A stretch of DNA of 64,000 nt. Source: Cryptomeria japonica. Taxonomy: Eukaryota; Streptophyta; Pinopsida; Cupressales; Cupressaceae. The stretch spans positions 232,612,733-232,676,732 of the forward strand of contig NC_081414.1 of assembly GCF_030272615.1 (NCBI RefSeq), written 5' to 3'. Shown here one piece after another: positions 36,613-48,409 of the stretch (positions are counted from its first letter, which is position 1; each line of letters begins with the position of its first letter). The position numbers were made by a program, and so were the translations under genes. The notes below the pieces were generated by a model, which worked only from the letters and a program-made list of their open reading frames with translations, had not been told where the DNA came from and made no database searches.

Positions 36613-39600
36613 ATGCCTAAATCGGCGGTGGAATCATCAAAAACGCTCGCTGCAGCCGAGACGTCACGAGCATCCAAATCAGATATCCCGTGTAAGGTTG
36701 AAAGGATGAAGTATCAATATCAGAGGGGAGGATTGAGGGAGTCGAAGGTTCAGAGCGTCTGGGACAATATCGGTGGTATCGACCCTTGGCCATATCGATA
36801 TTCAAGACTTCAGGAATCGGGTCTTCTCACCCAACGCATATGGCAGGCCTAGGCAGATGGTGTAAAGTGGCATCGCCCAAGTGGCGGGATTTCCTCCAGC
36901 AATACAAAACTATGAATTAGTAGTAGAGGCTGCCCGACATTATGAACCGAATTCCAAACTAGTGCTCTTCGAGAATATGACCATCGCCGACTTCTCTCCT
37001 GAGGCCATTGGTGATGCATTTGACATCCCCTTTCCAAACAATCCCACAGCTACAACCATAGATGAAGCACAAGGGGCATATGATATGAATCCAGCCCAAT
37101 GCAAAGCACTGATCAAAGAAGAATGGTTCAAGGAGAAAAGGCCTTCAAGTGCCAGAACTGTGAAAAAGACCCCCAAGAGTGATTTTCATAATGAGCATGG
37201 GGATATGGTCACGTTGCTCAGCCGAGTCATGGGACTTCCTAAGTCCAACTACTTTGAAGAGTGGATGTTCTATTTTACAGAGCAGGTCTTCTTCGGGAAG
37301 TCTAAGATTGACTGGGCCCAGATCATAAGCGATAACATCCACACTTAGCTGATTGAGCTCGAAACGAAGAAGTACTTCACCATGACCTCTTATTTGGTCT
37401 ATATGTTCGCCAAGAACCAGCCACTGCCAAGATTGATAATGAAAGGGGAAATCGGGAATGGGCCCGATCAGGTGAAGGTCTATGATTGTTACTCGCAACT
37501 GCACTACCAAGATATAGCTCAGAGGGAAAAGAGCAGCCCGACTTATGCAGTTGGTCAGTATGAACGCATCAATGATGCCTTCACAATGCGCCTGGTCAGG
37601 CTAATGCAAGGAGGATTACACATAAGGCTCTCAGAGCAAGCTACTACTCTAGTACAGAGGTATGGAGCTTGGTTCATTCAGTTCCCAAGGTTTTCCTACA
37701 TCCAAATAGCTGGCTTCGATGGTGCCCCTCTCCGACTTCCACGGTACCCAACCGACAAAGTAATTCTTATGGAGGTTGCAAGGCAGTCACGCCCGGCCGG
37801 CATCTTACTTTGAGAAAGCAAGCAGGCTGGATTCACATTCCCTATAACCATAGGCAACCATGATGTCCACTTGAAGACCCCTACCCTAGCAGAGGAGTCC
37901 CTTGCAGAGCTGGCCTCTTATGGCCAACAGGACCATTTTCCAAAAAAATATTTCGATCATGATAATCTGGCAAAAAGAGCCTATGGTAGAAGGTACAAAG
38001 CAAAGGAATCAATTGAAGACTATTGGAAGAATTGCTATGATGACTACGAGGTCAGATGACGGGAATATTCTAGACTGAGTGTGCAGCAGATCAGCTCACT
38101 GATTCAAGGAATTGCCTCCAGGTCCAAGAATTTGAAGCAGTAAGGCATCTCTTCAGAAGATGAAGGAACGTCTAGTGCACCCCGGGAAGGAACTGAGAAA
38201 CCAGAGAAAAGGAAGAAGGCTAAGGCTTGCAGAGGGACTTGGACGTCCAAAAGAACAAGAAGGGAAAAGATTCCTATAAAGAGACCAGAGGTTACTTCAT
38301 CTTCAAAAGACCCCAGTTCGTCCGACGATGTAGTAGAATTGGATTGTATACCTGCTCCGCCTTCCCAGAGCGACATCGATGCATTTGAAGCCAACGATCC
38401 TCCTGCGCTCAATGTGCTAGACATTGAGCTAAGAGCCCTCAAATTGACCGAACTGGGTAACCAAATAGAAGAAGGAGAGATTCCATCCACCCAGGGGGTC
38501 GAAGTGCATGAACCTACTCAACAGAGCCGTCACGAGTTGCTGCTCCACAATACAGCCAAAGATCACTCCACCGTCGAAGGAGAACAAAGGATAGATGAGA
38601 CTCATGAGCTCGAAAGAGCTGAAGAACGACCATCACATGAGGAGGTCAAGCAGTTGTTCATCGAAATAGGGGAGAATTCAGCTGCAAGCAAAGGGCTTCA
38701 CACCTCTTTCACTCCTCTAGTGGTAGGGTAGCTGTGAATCTGTGGTGAGTCAACTGAGAACGTCAGAGAACAGAATGCTGACTTGACCTTATCATTAACC
38801 CAAACAGTGCCTCAAGAGTGGCTGATTGCCAGAGCCCAGCGCAAGGCCGCCACCAAACCACCCATTGATGTAGAGGATATCTTCTCGCGTATAGATCAAG
38901 CAAAAGCTAAGGGGAAGAAAAATCCCAGGGCATATTCTAGAGTGACCAAAGACGAACAAAGGAACCACACTCTTCATATTGCCACCCCGCTTGTAGACAA
39001 GCCAACAGATTAGATAACATTGGCAGATTATAGCATCACAACTGTCCCCATCGGACGAGCCACTAAAGAGCAAGAAAAGGAAGAATTTAAGGATTCAGTG
39101 CAGAATATACTCAGGTAGCTCTAAGAGATCACAACTGAAAAGGGCATGTATCGGGCCCGTGCTGAGCAAGTCGAAGGATACATTGATCAACTCCTAAGGC
39201 CATTGCACAATGCCTCCGAATCCCATATTCCCCCGACAGCATTGGCGCAAAGGACCACAATTGAATTTGAAGGAGTACGGGACACCGCAAAGGCCGTCAA
39301 GGAATGGATGCAAGACATCAAGAAAACGGGAGAGCAGATCCTTAAGGAAGTAAAAGAAATGGCCCTCCATCGAGAGCTCACTCTAGTCAAGTTATTGGAG
39401 GTAAAGAAGGAATCCCTTCACATGCACGAAGTGGCAGCCACTACCCTTCCCCTCATGAGAGCTCTTTTCTGGACACACGCGCAAATTCCTACATTGTCCG
39501 CCATCCTAGATCCTCATAGCATCAGTGTTCTTAAGGAGTGGTACTGGACTATCACCATGAAGAACGACACCAAAGAAATTATTGACAAGGAAAGTGACGC

Positions 39601-39973
39601 ATGTAAAGTGATTCTGGGAAACATGCAAGAACTAGGTAAGACCATCCTCCGATCAATGGTTTCAGGATGGATAAACGACTTGTCCGATAATGCAATCCAG
39701 CCAGATTGGGAAGAAAGATTGGGGACGGATAAGATTTCCTATTCCATTAAGGACTTGAGTTTTGCTGGTCAGTTCCATTCAGACATATTATGCTTTGAGC
39801 GTAATCGCTCCAGCTGGAAGGACGGTTTAAAACACGTGGACCAGTATCTCGAAGGCATGCAATACAAAATTCGCCATCCTCCCATGCCTCCATTCAGTCC
39901 GCTCTTCCAGTTATGTATTAGGTTCCAGGAATACGTTCGCGAGGAACAGGCAACAGGTCGTGATTTATGGTAG
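36613..39973 (+). pseudogene. E5 copy of the unknown element gene
   Basis: ATG at 36613 starts MPKSAVESSK; the N-terminal block is diverged (VWDNIGGIDPW where the others have KW.NI.DTNL). After a frameshift near 36.86 kb the frame stays the same to 39973, with AGFPPAIQNYELVVEAARHY, FTMTSYLVYMF, YGAWFIQFPRFSYIQIAG, LPRYPTDKVILMEVARQ, IEDYWKNCYDDYEVR, a charged linker, LHIATPLVDKPTD and a long helical C-terminus. Nine in-frame stops: TAG at 37346, 38729, 39011 and 39116, TGA at 37811, 38057 and 38735, TAA at 38141 and 39122. At 37346 E1 and E3 have Gln. The C-terminal ~280 codons (39146 on) are fully open. Confidence 0.83.
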
Positions 39974-40315
39974 GAATACCTACATGGCGAGGATCAATTT
40001 CTAGAAAAGGAGTGTGAGACCGAAATAGAGAAAGTAATTTCTCAAAAGTGCTTTTTTCCCTCTAAATCTTAAAAGTGCACTTTTGCACCAAAAGGTGACA
40101 GTTGACTTTTGGTCAACAAATGTAAAGCTTTATTTGATGCACCTTTTTGGATTATTTCAAATTGCTGTAATTATCCCTTTTTGGGTAGTTATTTCCCATT
40201 TTGGGGTGGTTGTTGATATTTGCCTCCCATTTATGGGTATGGGCAGCCATGCTTTATGGATGAATCTGGGCCACTTGTTTAGATTAAATCTAGGCCATTC
40301 ATCCTTTTTGAAGCC

Positions 40316-40323
40316 TATTTAAG
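40316..40323 (+). promoter_or_regulatory. E5 TATA box
   Basis: TATTTAAG follows GAATCTGGGCC and ATCTAGGCCATTCA, the GGCC boxes of the other copies. The telo-box palindrome is not found here. It is 860 bp from the 3' end. Confidence 0.55.
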
Positions 40324-40954
40324 GGACTGGTTTTCCCTCTTTTTTGTAAGAAGTTCTTGGATTGTTGCAAAAGCTCTGGAGAAATTTACAGAAATTAATG
40401 CAAAGAATTAAGACTATTTTCAAGTTTCCTTGTGAGTGCATGGTCTCCTTCTTCACTTAATTTAGAAATCTTTCAGTTATGTCTATTTGTTTTGCATAGC
40501 GTTTTTCAATCAAGCATCTGATAGAATCCTTGCAGTCCACACCATTAGGGAATGACTGATTGTCTTTCTTTCTGCATGGTTAATCTGGACTTTTCATGCT
40601 TAGTTCGGTTATCAAACATATACTATGAATGTAGAAGTTCTAATATTGTACTTGATAACATGAAAATCTTGTTTCTCCTTTGAAGATTGCACTGGATTTA
40701 TGCAAACATTGTGCTTGAGCAGCTGGTGATGTTTAATCTAGTTTCCTGGAGGTGTCTGTCTGCTTGATTGAATTTGCTATTTTAGTTAGAATTTACATTT
40801 CATGTCTCTTTCTCTCTCTATCCTTCCCTCCTTTTTCCCCTTTTTTATTCAGAAAATCTGCAGTCCCATTAAAACAGTATCAAATTAACCGAAATCATCT
40901 GATAGAAAGATCATAAAAGTTCCAAGGAACTTGTCTATAAATTACCAGTTCAAC

Positions 40955-41176
40955 GTAAGTCCCTCTTGTGTTTCCAGCATAAACACATCAAGCCATTGAA
41001 AAATCCCGCAGTCAAGACCTGACAAAAGAAACCTTGAGGTAGTCTCCTTTGATCAAACTTAGAAAACAGCATTGGAGACTTCCTTATCTCAAGAGAGAGT
41101 AGGATAATCAGTTGGCTATTCTATTCTGCGTTGGCCGTATGGAGTTTGCAGCAATGCGATTTCAGACATGTCAACA
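40955..41176 (+). other. E5 3' end: donor and terminal hairpin
   Basis: CAACGTAAGTCCCTCTTGTG at 40951-40970 is the conserved donor box. Near 41100 AGGATA can pair with TATTCT in a weak stem, equivalent in position to the strong hairpins of E1 and E3. The end is GTCAACA at 41176. Confidence 0.5.
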
Positions 41177-41181
41177 TTCTC

Positions 41182-42462
41182 CTTCCTTGCATTCCATATG
41201 GAAGGCTTGGCAACATACATGCTCTCTTTTAAAATGGAGAAATAACTCACTTCAGCATGGCTTCAGCATCTCCACTTCATCTATCTGGTGGAATAAGCAC
41301 ATTCTCTATTAGGATCAGCCCCTTGCATTAAGTTTTCCGAGTCAATCGTATGCCCTCTTCAAGAAAGGAGCCCGTAATGTTGGAGATCTTTGGGATTTTC
41401 ACTCCATGAGCTGGCTGCCATGGCATTCTATTAAAGGCCAATTCAATCTAAATAATAAATACAAGGTTTTTCTGATTTTTGTGCATTCTCTGGTTCCTCT
41501 AGAATTGTCTATGAAATTGTGTACTCCTATCCCAAAGACTGGTTATGGATTTCATCATATCCTTTCATGTTCTTTCCTTCAAATAAGGTTTATTTACAGC
41601 TTCTTCCAAGACTGCCTTTAAGGTATCACTTGAATTCCTAGTGGAAATGTAGGTTTAAGAAAAATTTTGGTCCAATCTATTGGCCCAGATTTGGAAGTCT
41701 AAATACAATGCAGATGCACAATTAATTGCTTGGAGGATTTTACATTGTGGACAGGTTAAAATGTATGATGATTCAACCTGATAATTGTCCTTTCTACCAT
41801 AGGCAAGAAACTATGAAGCATGTCTTCTGGGGATGCCAATTTGTTAAAAAACAGTGGAATTTTGTTTTTAATGAATTGTAAGCTATCTTTGAACACAAAC
41901 TGACTTGGAAAGAAGCGCTTCTTGGTGTGGGGTTTCATGCTAATCCTATTAGCAATGGAGTCAGGCATGTTATTTTGTCTCATATATGGAGATACAGGTG
42001 TAAAGTTATTTTTAATAACCTTAATGCTCACCAGGACTTTGCATTCCTATGGTTTTATTTAGACATTTTTTATTGTCTAACTTCCCTTTTCTCTCAACTA
42101 AAGGTAGAGGCAGTGAAGATTTTAAAGATTGCCTTCCAGATTCAGCAAATAAAATCCCAGGTCAAGATGCTGCTCAAAAAGAGGATGTCATGGCACTAGA
42201 TCTAAGGTCTTCTTTTGAAGTTTGATTGCTGCTGCTTCTGGTCTTTGCTGAAAATATGATTTAGTAGTCTTGATTTACTGCTAGTTGTTGCTTATTTCAC
42301 CATTGGTTGCCTTGTATTGACTGTAAACAATGCTCAGGTTACTTCCATATTGTAATCATGCAAGGTTGCTGTTCTGTTCTTTTTATGTCAGTACTTTCTT
42401 TGACAGTCCTGTGACTATCTTCTTTATGTTATTTTTTCTGCATTATATCAATACAAAAAAAA
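41182..42462 (+). mobile_element. LINE segment 3: ORF2 C-terminus with zf-RVT-like domain and poly(A)
   Basis: The frame continues from segment 2 with PSLHSIWKAWQHTCSLLKW, then DLWDFHSMSWLPW. A zinc-binding zf-RVT-like block follows: NCPFYHRQETMKHVFWGC, where the usual CxxC is C-P-F-Y. The end is an A-rich tail at about 42453-42462. Several stops and frameshifts are present. Confidence 0.85.
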
Positions 42463-43959
42463 AATTATAGTAAAAGGATAATTTAGAATCCTTTTCTATT
42501 TTAATGGATTGGCTATTGATTAGGAATTAGAAATAGACTGGCTGGAAATAAGCAACTTCATATTTCCACAGATTTTTTCCTTCCTTTATAATAATTTTTT
42601 CTATTTTTTTCCTTCAAATTTTAAATGCATAAATTATTAATATTACTATTAATGGAAATTTAAATTGGCTGCTTAAAATAAGCAAAAAATTTATTAGTGG
42701 CTGCTGGCCAAAATAAACTAAGCAGACACACAGAGCCCTGCCCTAAGTCTCTATAATTTTCCTTTTAACAAGATATGACTAGGATAGGTCACCATTTTTC
42801 CCGTGAATCTTCAGTTTCCCTTAACACAACCTGCTTTATCACTTCTGACTGTGGAACTAACCCAAATAGGTTGCCTTGATTAATTTTAAATAATTATTAC
42901 AAATGAATTTTAAAATGAAAAAACTTCTCCAATGAATTCAAGAGCACCAAAGCACATGTTATAGAGGCACACCTATCAAAGAAAACTCACACAAATTTAT
43001 TTTTGCTAGGAAAACCGCAATAATTTTGTATCTCTAAATTTGGCAAATCGTAGAAAGACATATTGCTTCAACCCTATCTCATACTTCATATACATTCAAC
43101 ATGAATGTGAATTCTATATTAATCCACCTATGCAATTGGATAGGGAAGATCTTTCACACCTCAAATCAATCTTCACCTTAAGGTTTTCATCCTAAGGCAG
43201 TGGAAATATGTTCAACTCCACAACTAGGGTCTTAATTAAATATCAAATTCCATGAATGAATGAAATGAGCCTACTCAACCTCCTTTTATAACCCCCCCTT
43301 AGAACTTTCCAAAAAATTGCAATTAAATTTTTTTTTTTACGATAACCTTTTTAACTCCTTATTTAAATTTTTTTTTTAAACAATAATCTTTTTAACTCCT
43401 TATAAGTGACTTTATATTATTATTTTACTTTTTGGCCTCACCTAAAGTCACTTCAAAAAAATAAATCATTCAACTTACTAACACAATTAATTAAATATAA
43501 ATTTAAGATAACTTTATTTAATTAATTAAATTATTTCCTCTTCGAACACTTGAAAAGGGGGACATTATTGTTTTTCTAACTGAGTTCTTAGTGAATGAAT
43601 TACTCGAATTATTTTATTGAACCTATTGACATCCAAAAAAAAAAAATTTGTTTACAACTTTCACAAATAGTGAGAATTAATAACATCTCTACTTCTTTTA
43701 CTATTTATATTTCTATTTCAAAGGGCAAATCCTAAGCAATTTTATTGTGTTTTCCTCTTTGGACATGTTGGCTAAGGTATTTTCTTGCATAGACTTTGGG
43801 GTGACTTTTTCAACCCACTTTTTTTTGTGAATAAGGTCTATTTTTTAAAACTTTATATCGTTAATATAAATGACATTGTTTCATTGCCACAAAAATCAAA
43901 AACATTTGCACCCATCCATAATATAATTGAAAAAAATTGAGAAAACTTCAAAACCTTAC
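42463..43959. other. Non-coding; T-rich duplication at 43322-43410
   Basis: Probably part of intron 3 of the AHL gene. A roughly 52-bp unit with a poly(T) run and CTTTTTAACTCCTTAT is present twice. No AHL exon 4 was found here. Confidence 0.5.
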
Positions 43960-44088
43960 CTTATGGTTTACAATTCTTCTAGACTCAATCTCTAGAATAT
44001 CCACATTACAAATAGTTCCTTTTGCAGAGATTATACAAACAGTTAAGGGTGTCTGTTGATAAAAAGACATAATTTTCTCGTGCACATC
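43960..44088 (-). CDS. AHL gene exon 3 (PPC/DUF296 domain core)
   Basis: This 129-nt exon encodes 43 residues starting DVHEKIMSFYQQTPLTVCII and containing SAKGTICNV. This matches the core of the PPC domain of AHL (AT-hook motif nuclear-localised) proteins, where GEDV..KIMSF.QQ.P..ICILSA.G.ISNV is usual. The acceptor is TTATTTTGCAG (AG at 44090-44089) and the donor AAG|GTAAGG (GT at 43959-43958). Phase 0 joins the Glu of exon 2 to Asp here, giving the family's G-E-D. The next exon should begin near a GRFEI-like motif; I could not find it in the window. Confidence 0.88.
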
Positions 44089-47000
44089 CTGCAAAATAAT
44101 AGACTGCAGTAAGAATAACAAGCCAACCAAGAATTTAATCTATTACTAATGTCCAGTTAGTCATGATTTTTGTCAACTTGGCACCAAATCAATATAATAT
44201 AATCAAGACAATGCTCTATTACAAAACAAGACAAACTTGATGATACCATCAACCATAAGCGCTGTGTAGAATAAGCTCTTATAAAAACCGCTCTAAGAAA
44301 CCAAGTTAAAAATCATTTACAACTTTGTGGATAAAATCAAACACTAAAGCTTAGGCAAACTAGGACTCAATGACTAGGTAGGAGCAAAAGATGTACCTCT
44401 ACTTAAGATCCAAATCAAACTCTACATCTAACCATTCATCACCTTAGCTCAAATTCATGGATGTGAAATTGAACCATCAATTACACATGCCAATCTACAC
44501 CTCGAATCTTCAAATTCAATTTATAAATCCCCCTATCCCTTAAAAATATATATAATCATGGCAAATTTCAAATTTTTCCTTTATTTTTATTAAATTTCTA
44601 TTGGCAAATTTTTTACATCACAAGAAAGTGGTAGAAAATCTTAACAAATTTTCTATTTTGGGAAAAAAAATTAATTATCATGGCAAATTCTTAAAAGAAA
44701 ATTAAATAATTATGGAAGATTAAGGGAACAAGGGGTGGCAATGATCAACAAGTTTATGGGGTAGTGCTTCTTACAAGGGTCGAGGGGGTAGTTCTCCCCC
44801 ATGGGGTCAAGAGGTAATGCCCCTCGCAAGGGTCAAGTAAGTAGAGCCTCTTGAACACCTCATGAATACATCAATTAACCTTTTCTTGACTAGGCACTCT
44901 CTTTGGACATAGTAGCAACCATCATAGCTTATTTCTCTCCATGTTTTTCTTCGAAGAAGGTGACCTAGTCTTCAAGCTTGAAAATCTCCTACAAAAATTC
45001 TTAGAGGATTGCCGCTTTCTTGAACTTGACTTAGTATTTTGCTGGGATTCCTTGTTAGGTCTCTTGGATAAGAATAGGTTCTCCTATTTCTAAAGAGACG
45101 ATTGATGATGCTTTTGAATAGTTACAGCTACCACTAGACAACTACAAGTTGATATGAGCTTGTTGATTACTAAAATTTGACTATCCAAAAATTTATAAGA
45201 TCCTCCAAAACCTAGCATCTGCATTATAACTCCTAGAGATCCGAAACTATTCCCAAATATCTTGAAACTATACACATGAAATATAACTTGAAGTATAAAG
45301 AAGTCAATCTCCATATGTAAATGTCACTTAATTTTTATTTCATGTATATAACCCTAACCTATCCTACGATTATGCATTATTAATGGGAAAGTACAATACA
45401 AGTCCAAGTTTGTTTACAAGTCCTCGTCTACAATATTGTCATCAATTTGCAAAGTCTTCCCTAATATTATACAATGTTTACTTGTCGTCGAGAAGATGAT
45501 TCTTTTCTTTTGGTGGGGGTGATGTGGTCAATGTACAATGCCTATTTATGTTTTGATAATAGTGGACTATGTATTAGGTGTTTGTTGACTTCGCGGAGTA
45601 ACAAACATTGATTTGTCGATGGTTGTGTTCCTCCTAGACACCGTTGGGTCATTTAAATAGATTGTGTATCATAAAGCAAAGGACTATGATCTTGTCGAAT
45701 TGACTATGATCCTTGGCTAATAATTTCTAGCCTACTTATGTAATAATTTTATGTGCAAATAAAGATATATTTTACTCTTGTATTTGGTATGCATTATTCT
45801 TTAATAATAATTCATATATTCATTTTATTAGACAAAGAAATAAACACTAACTAACAAAACTATGACAAAAAGATCTCCTTAAATATTCCAAAAGAGCCAA
45901 CAATTGAACCTATGCCCAAGAGGCAATGCCTCTAAATATTTGCAAAAGTATTGTCAATTTCTCTTTGAAAATGATCCAACTTCTCTAAACTCAAAAGAGT
46001 AGGTTCTTGCATCTTGACTTCCATAGTTTTCTAATCTCCATCAATCAAATTGTCTACCATAGTAGTGTGTAACTTTCCCTAATCATTCATTTCTCACCAA
46101 TAATAAATCCATTCTAAAATAGGGGAATTCTAAAAATAAGTACTTTTAGCTTGAAACCAACATTAAAAGGTCTTAGCAAAAGGGCATATTTAAAGAGCAG
46201 GACCAATACTTTCCTCTCTACTGGAAATCTTGAATAGTTAACCAATAAAATTAACTTTCTAAAGGCTTTCCTTAACCACCAACCCTCGGCAAATCATTAA
46301 CCATCATAAAAGTGTGCATGATAGAAGGTCAAATTTCTAGAGAAACTATAGTTATATCCACTATCAAATCTTTGGATCTATTCTTCAACCACATGGCGAG
46401 ATCAAATATGTGGCTCAATGCCACATATATTTTTTTCCATTCAGCTACAAGAAAATTTCCCATCGTTCCATTTCATATTTATCCAATAAGGACCTAAACT
46501 TGAGGAGGATGATTTTAAAAGAAGAAATCTTGTAGCGATCATTCTACAAAATTAATGATATGCATGTTTATCCACTCTATTTAACTTTTGGGTTATATTA
46601 AAAAATAAGGTTTTAAATTGTCAAATCTCATGAACCCACAAATACTCCCTAGAGAAAAAATATTTTCTAGCCAATTTTTCTCATAATTAAGTTGTCCTCC
46701 TGGTGGATGGAAAGTTCAAATAAAACTTAAATAAATCTCAAACAAGTTGAGACCCCTCGTATTGCCAATGAATACAATAAAAAGCATGCCAAGCCCCACA
46801 CACCCTTTTAAGTGGAGAAAGTTAAATCAACAATCCTTCTACATTTCCTATTCCTTCTACTTTTCCTATTATGTTACAGGGTTGGGAGGGCCCTTTGACT
46901 TCTGGTCACCTCCAATATTCTCAAATCTAGTTTTTCAGCAAGCACATACCCATGAGCTCTGACATCGGGAATCCCTAAACACCTCTGATCAATTGGCAAT

Positions 47001-47567
47001 GACCATATATCCCAAAGGCCATCAAAAAATACTTCTTGTCCCAACAATATTTTAGTATATTCTCCATTATTTATGGTGCAACCTAGAAGGAAAAAGAACA
47101 GAGGAATAGAAGGTGTTCCCTTGCAACAATTTTATTGACAATTGTATCCTTTGAGAATTGAGAGAGATCAAGGTTATTGCTTATAAACTTCTACAAATTT
47201 GTTCAAGCATATAATAGTGGTCACAAATTGTTGAGTCAATTACAGTGTTGGATACAAATCATCAGCAAAATGAATATTAATTAATTATCCACCTCCCACA
47301 AATGACCATGAGCATTTCTTGCAATCCTAATGAGCAATCTACAAAATTACCACTATTAGAAGTTGATCACCTACTTTCAGTAGTTCCATCGCAATATCAA
47401 GCAAAAGAATGAGATTTCCAATTAGGTTGCCGACTATTTTAGCTGAATTTCATTTCAGGAAAAAATAGTTATAACTTACAATTATGTCTACTTAGTGGTT
47501 GGCAAGTTCTCCAAGATGGTAATTCTAACACACTACAAGAAAAACATCTTAGAATGCATTACTACAG
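44089..47567. other. AHL intron 2, distal part; no gene
   Basis: AT-rich non-coding sequence. Only a G-rich repeat at 44756-44840 stands out. Confidence 0.55.
44756..44840 (+). repeat. GGGGTAG/CCCCTCGCAAGGGTC repeat, copy 1
   Basis: Contains GGGTCGAGGGGGTAGTTCTC and AATGCCCCTCGCAAGGGTCA. Related, in inverted orientation, to the repeat at 48410-48650. Confidence 0.6.
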
Positions 47568-47578
47568 TCATCTCAAAT

Positions 47579-47755
47579 TTGGGGTACTTCCCATAGTGTG
47601 TTGGTTAAGTGGTAGTGGTGTTGTTGTGACCACCAAGGTTCAAACCCCCACTCCAGATCCAAAAAGTTTCAGGTGTTACCGAAGGACGTCTCATGCCAAC
47701 ATCACCAGTCATGTTAAAAAGCTTACTAGACACTTTATTTAAAAAAAAAGAAAGA
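47579..47755 (+). mobile_element. tRNA-derived SINE (177 bp)
   Basis: The head resembles a tRNA: A box TGGTTAAGTGG (47602-47612) and B box GGTTCAAACCC (47637-47647). The tail is A-rich (TTTAAAAAAAAAGAAAGA). An 11-bp target duplication TCATCTCAAAT is at 47568-47578 and 47756-47766. It cannot be a tRNA gene because the spacing and arms do not fold into a cloverleaf. Confidence 0.8.
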
Positions 47756-47895
47756 TCATCTCAAATAACATGTCAGTTCACTTAAATTACCAAAAGACCA
47801 TTGCATCAATAAGACACAATAGGTTCTATTGAGTATCTTGTAGTCACTCTATTGTCTATGATGGATGCTAGACTAAGTTAACTTCCTCCCATTAA

Positions 47896-48114
47896 ACAAA
47901 TGGACAAAGACAAGTAGCTAGGGACATGAATTTATACCTCCTTGGGGTGCACCACTCAAACAATCCACATATATGGGACAAGATTCTTCCATGCATTCAA
48001 CATAGCTACAACCTTCAAAACACAACTGGATGCACCCTTTCAGATGTGTCTTTGACTTCTAGACATTGGTCACAATTGAATCTAGCTTCACCTTTGGCTT
48101 CTATTGAAGATTGA
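47896..48114 (+). pseudogene. Gypsy-type integrase fragment
   Basis: The frame reads TNGQRQVARDMNLYLL and later WDKILPCIQHSYN then TTGCTLSDV. This matches the end of the retroviral-type integrase core in Ty3/gypsy elements (usual: TDGQTE..N..LE.YLR ... W...L...E..YN....TG.SP). The codon before T-N-G-Q is TAA where Gln is usual. No flanking reverse transcriptase or LTRs were seen. Confidence 0.65.
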
Positions 48115-48409
48115 TGGATTCATATTCAACAATAGACATATGTCAAACATAGTTAAAATACTTGGCAAACTCGTCAGTACATGCAAATCAAAAGTCTTGG
48201 TGAGTTGCTTACAAACTCACTAACGATTTTTTGAAAAAATTGCCACAATTTTTGCTAAAAACTTGCAAGTTCTTGTGAAAAACTCACCTATATGAGTATA
48301 AATCTATTTTTCTCATGTAATGTTATAAGTTTTATATTATTTTTAAAGTACTCTTATAAACAACAAAGTGCCAAATGCCAAAATTTTCTCTTAAATGATA
48401 TGCACCATG

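Larger units (their letters stand above)
33860..41176 (+). mobile_element. E5, complete 7.3-kb TGTTG...CAACA element inserted in the LINE
   Basis: It starts TGTTGTGCGTTGCACA and ends CATGTCAACA with a perfect TTCTC duplication at 33855-33859 and 41177-41181. Setting aside the element and one TTCTC joins the LINE frame without a shift (SFSKIKAS to PSLHSIWKAWQH), which proves the boundaries. Contents: terminal hairpin, a GGTCCGAAA array, a leader intron, the unknown gene, TATA, GTAAGT donor (40955-40960) and a weaker terminal hairpin. It is more diverged than E1, E3 and E4. Confidence 0.95.

Noticed and set aside
47600-47650. tRNA gene
   Set aside because: Same reason; the tRNA-like head is part of a 177-bp SINE.
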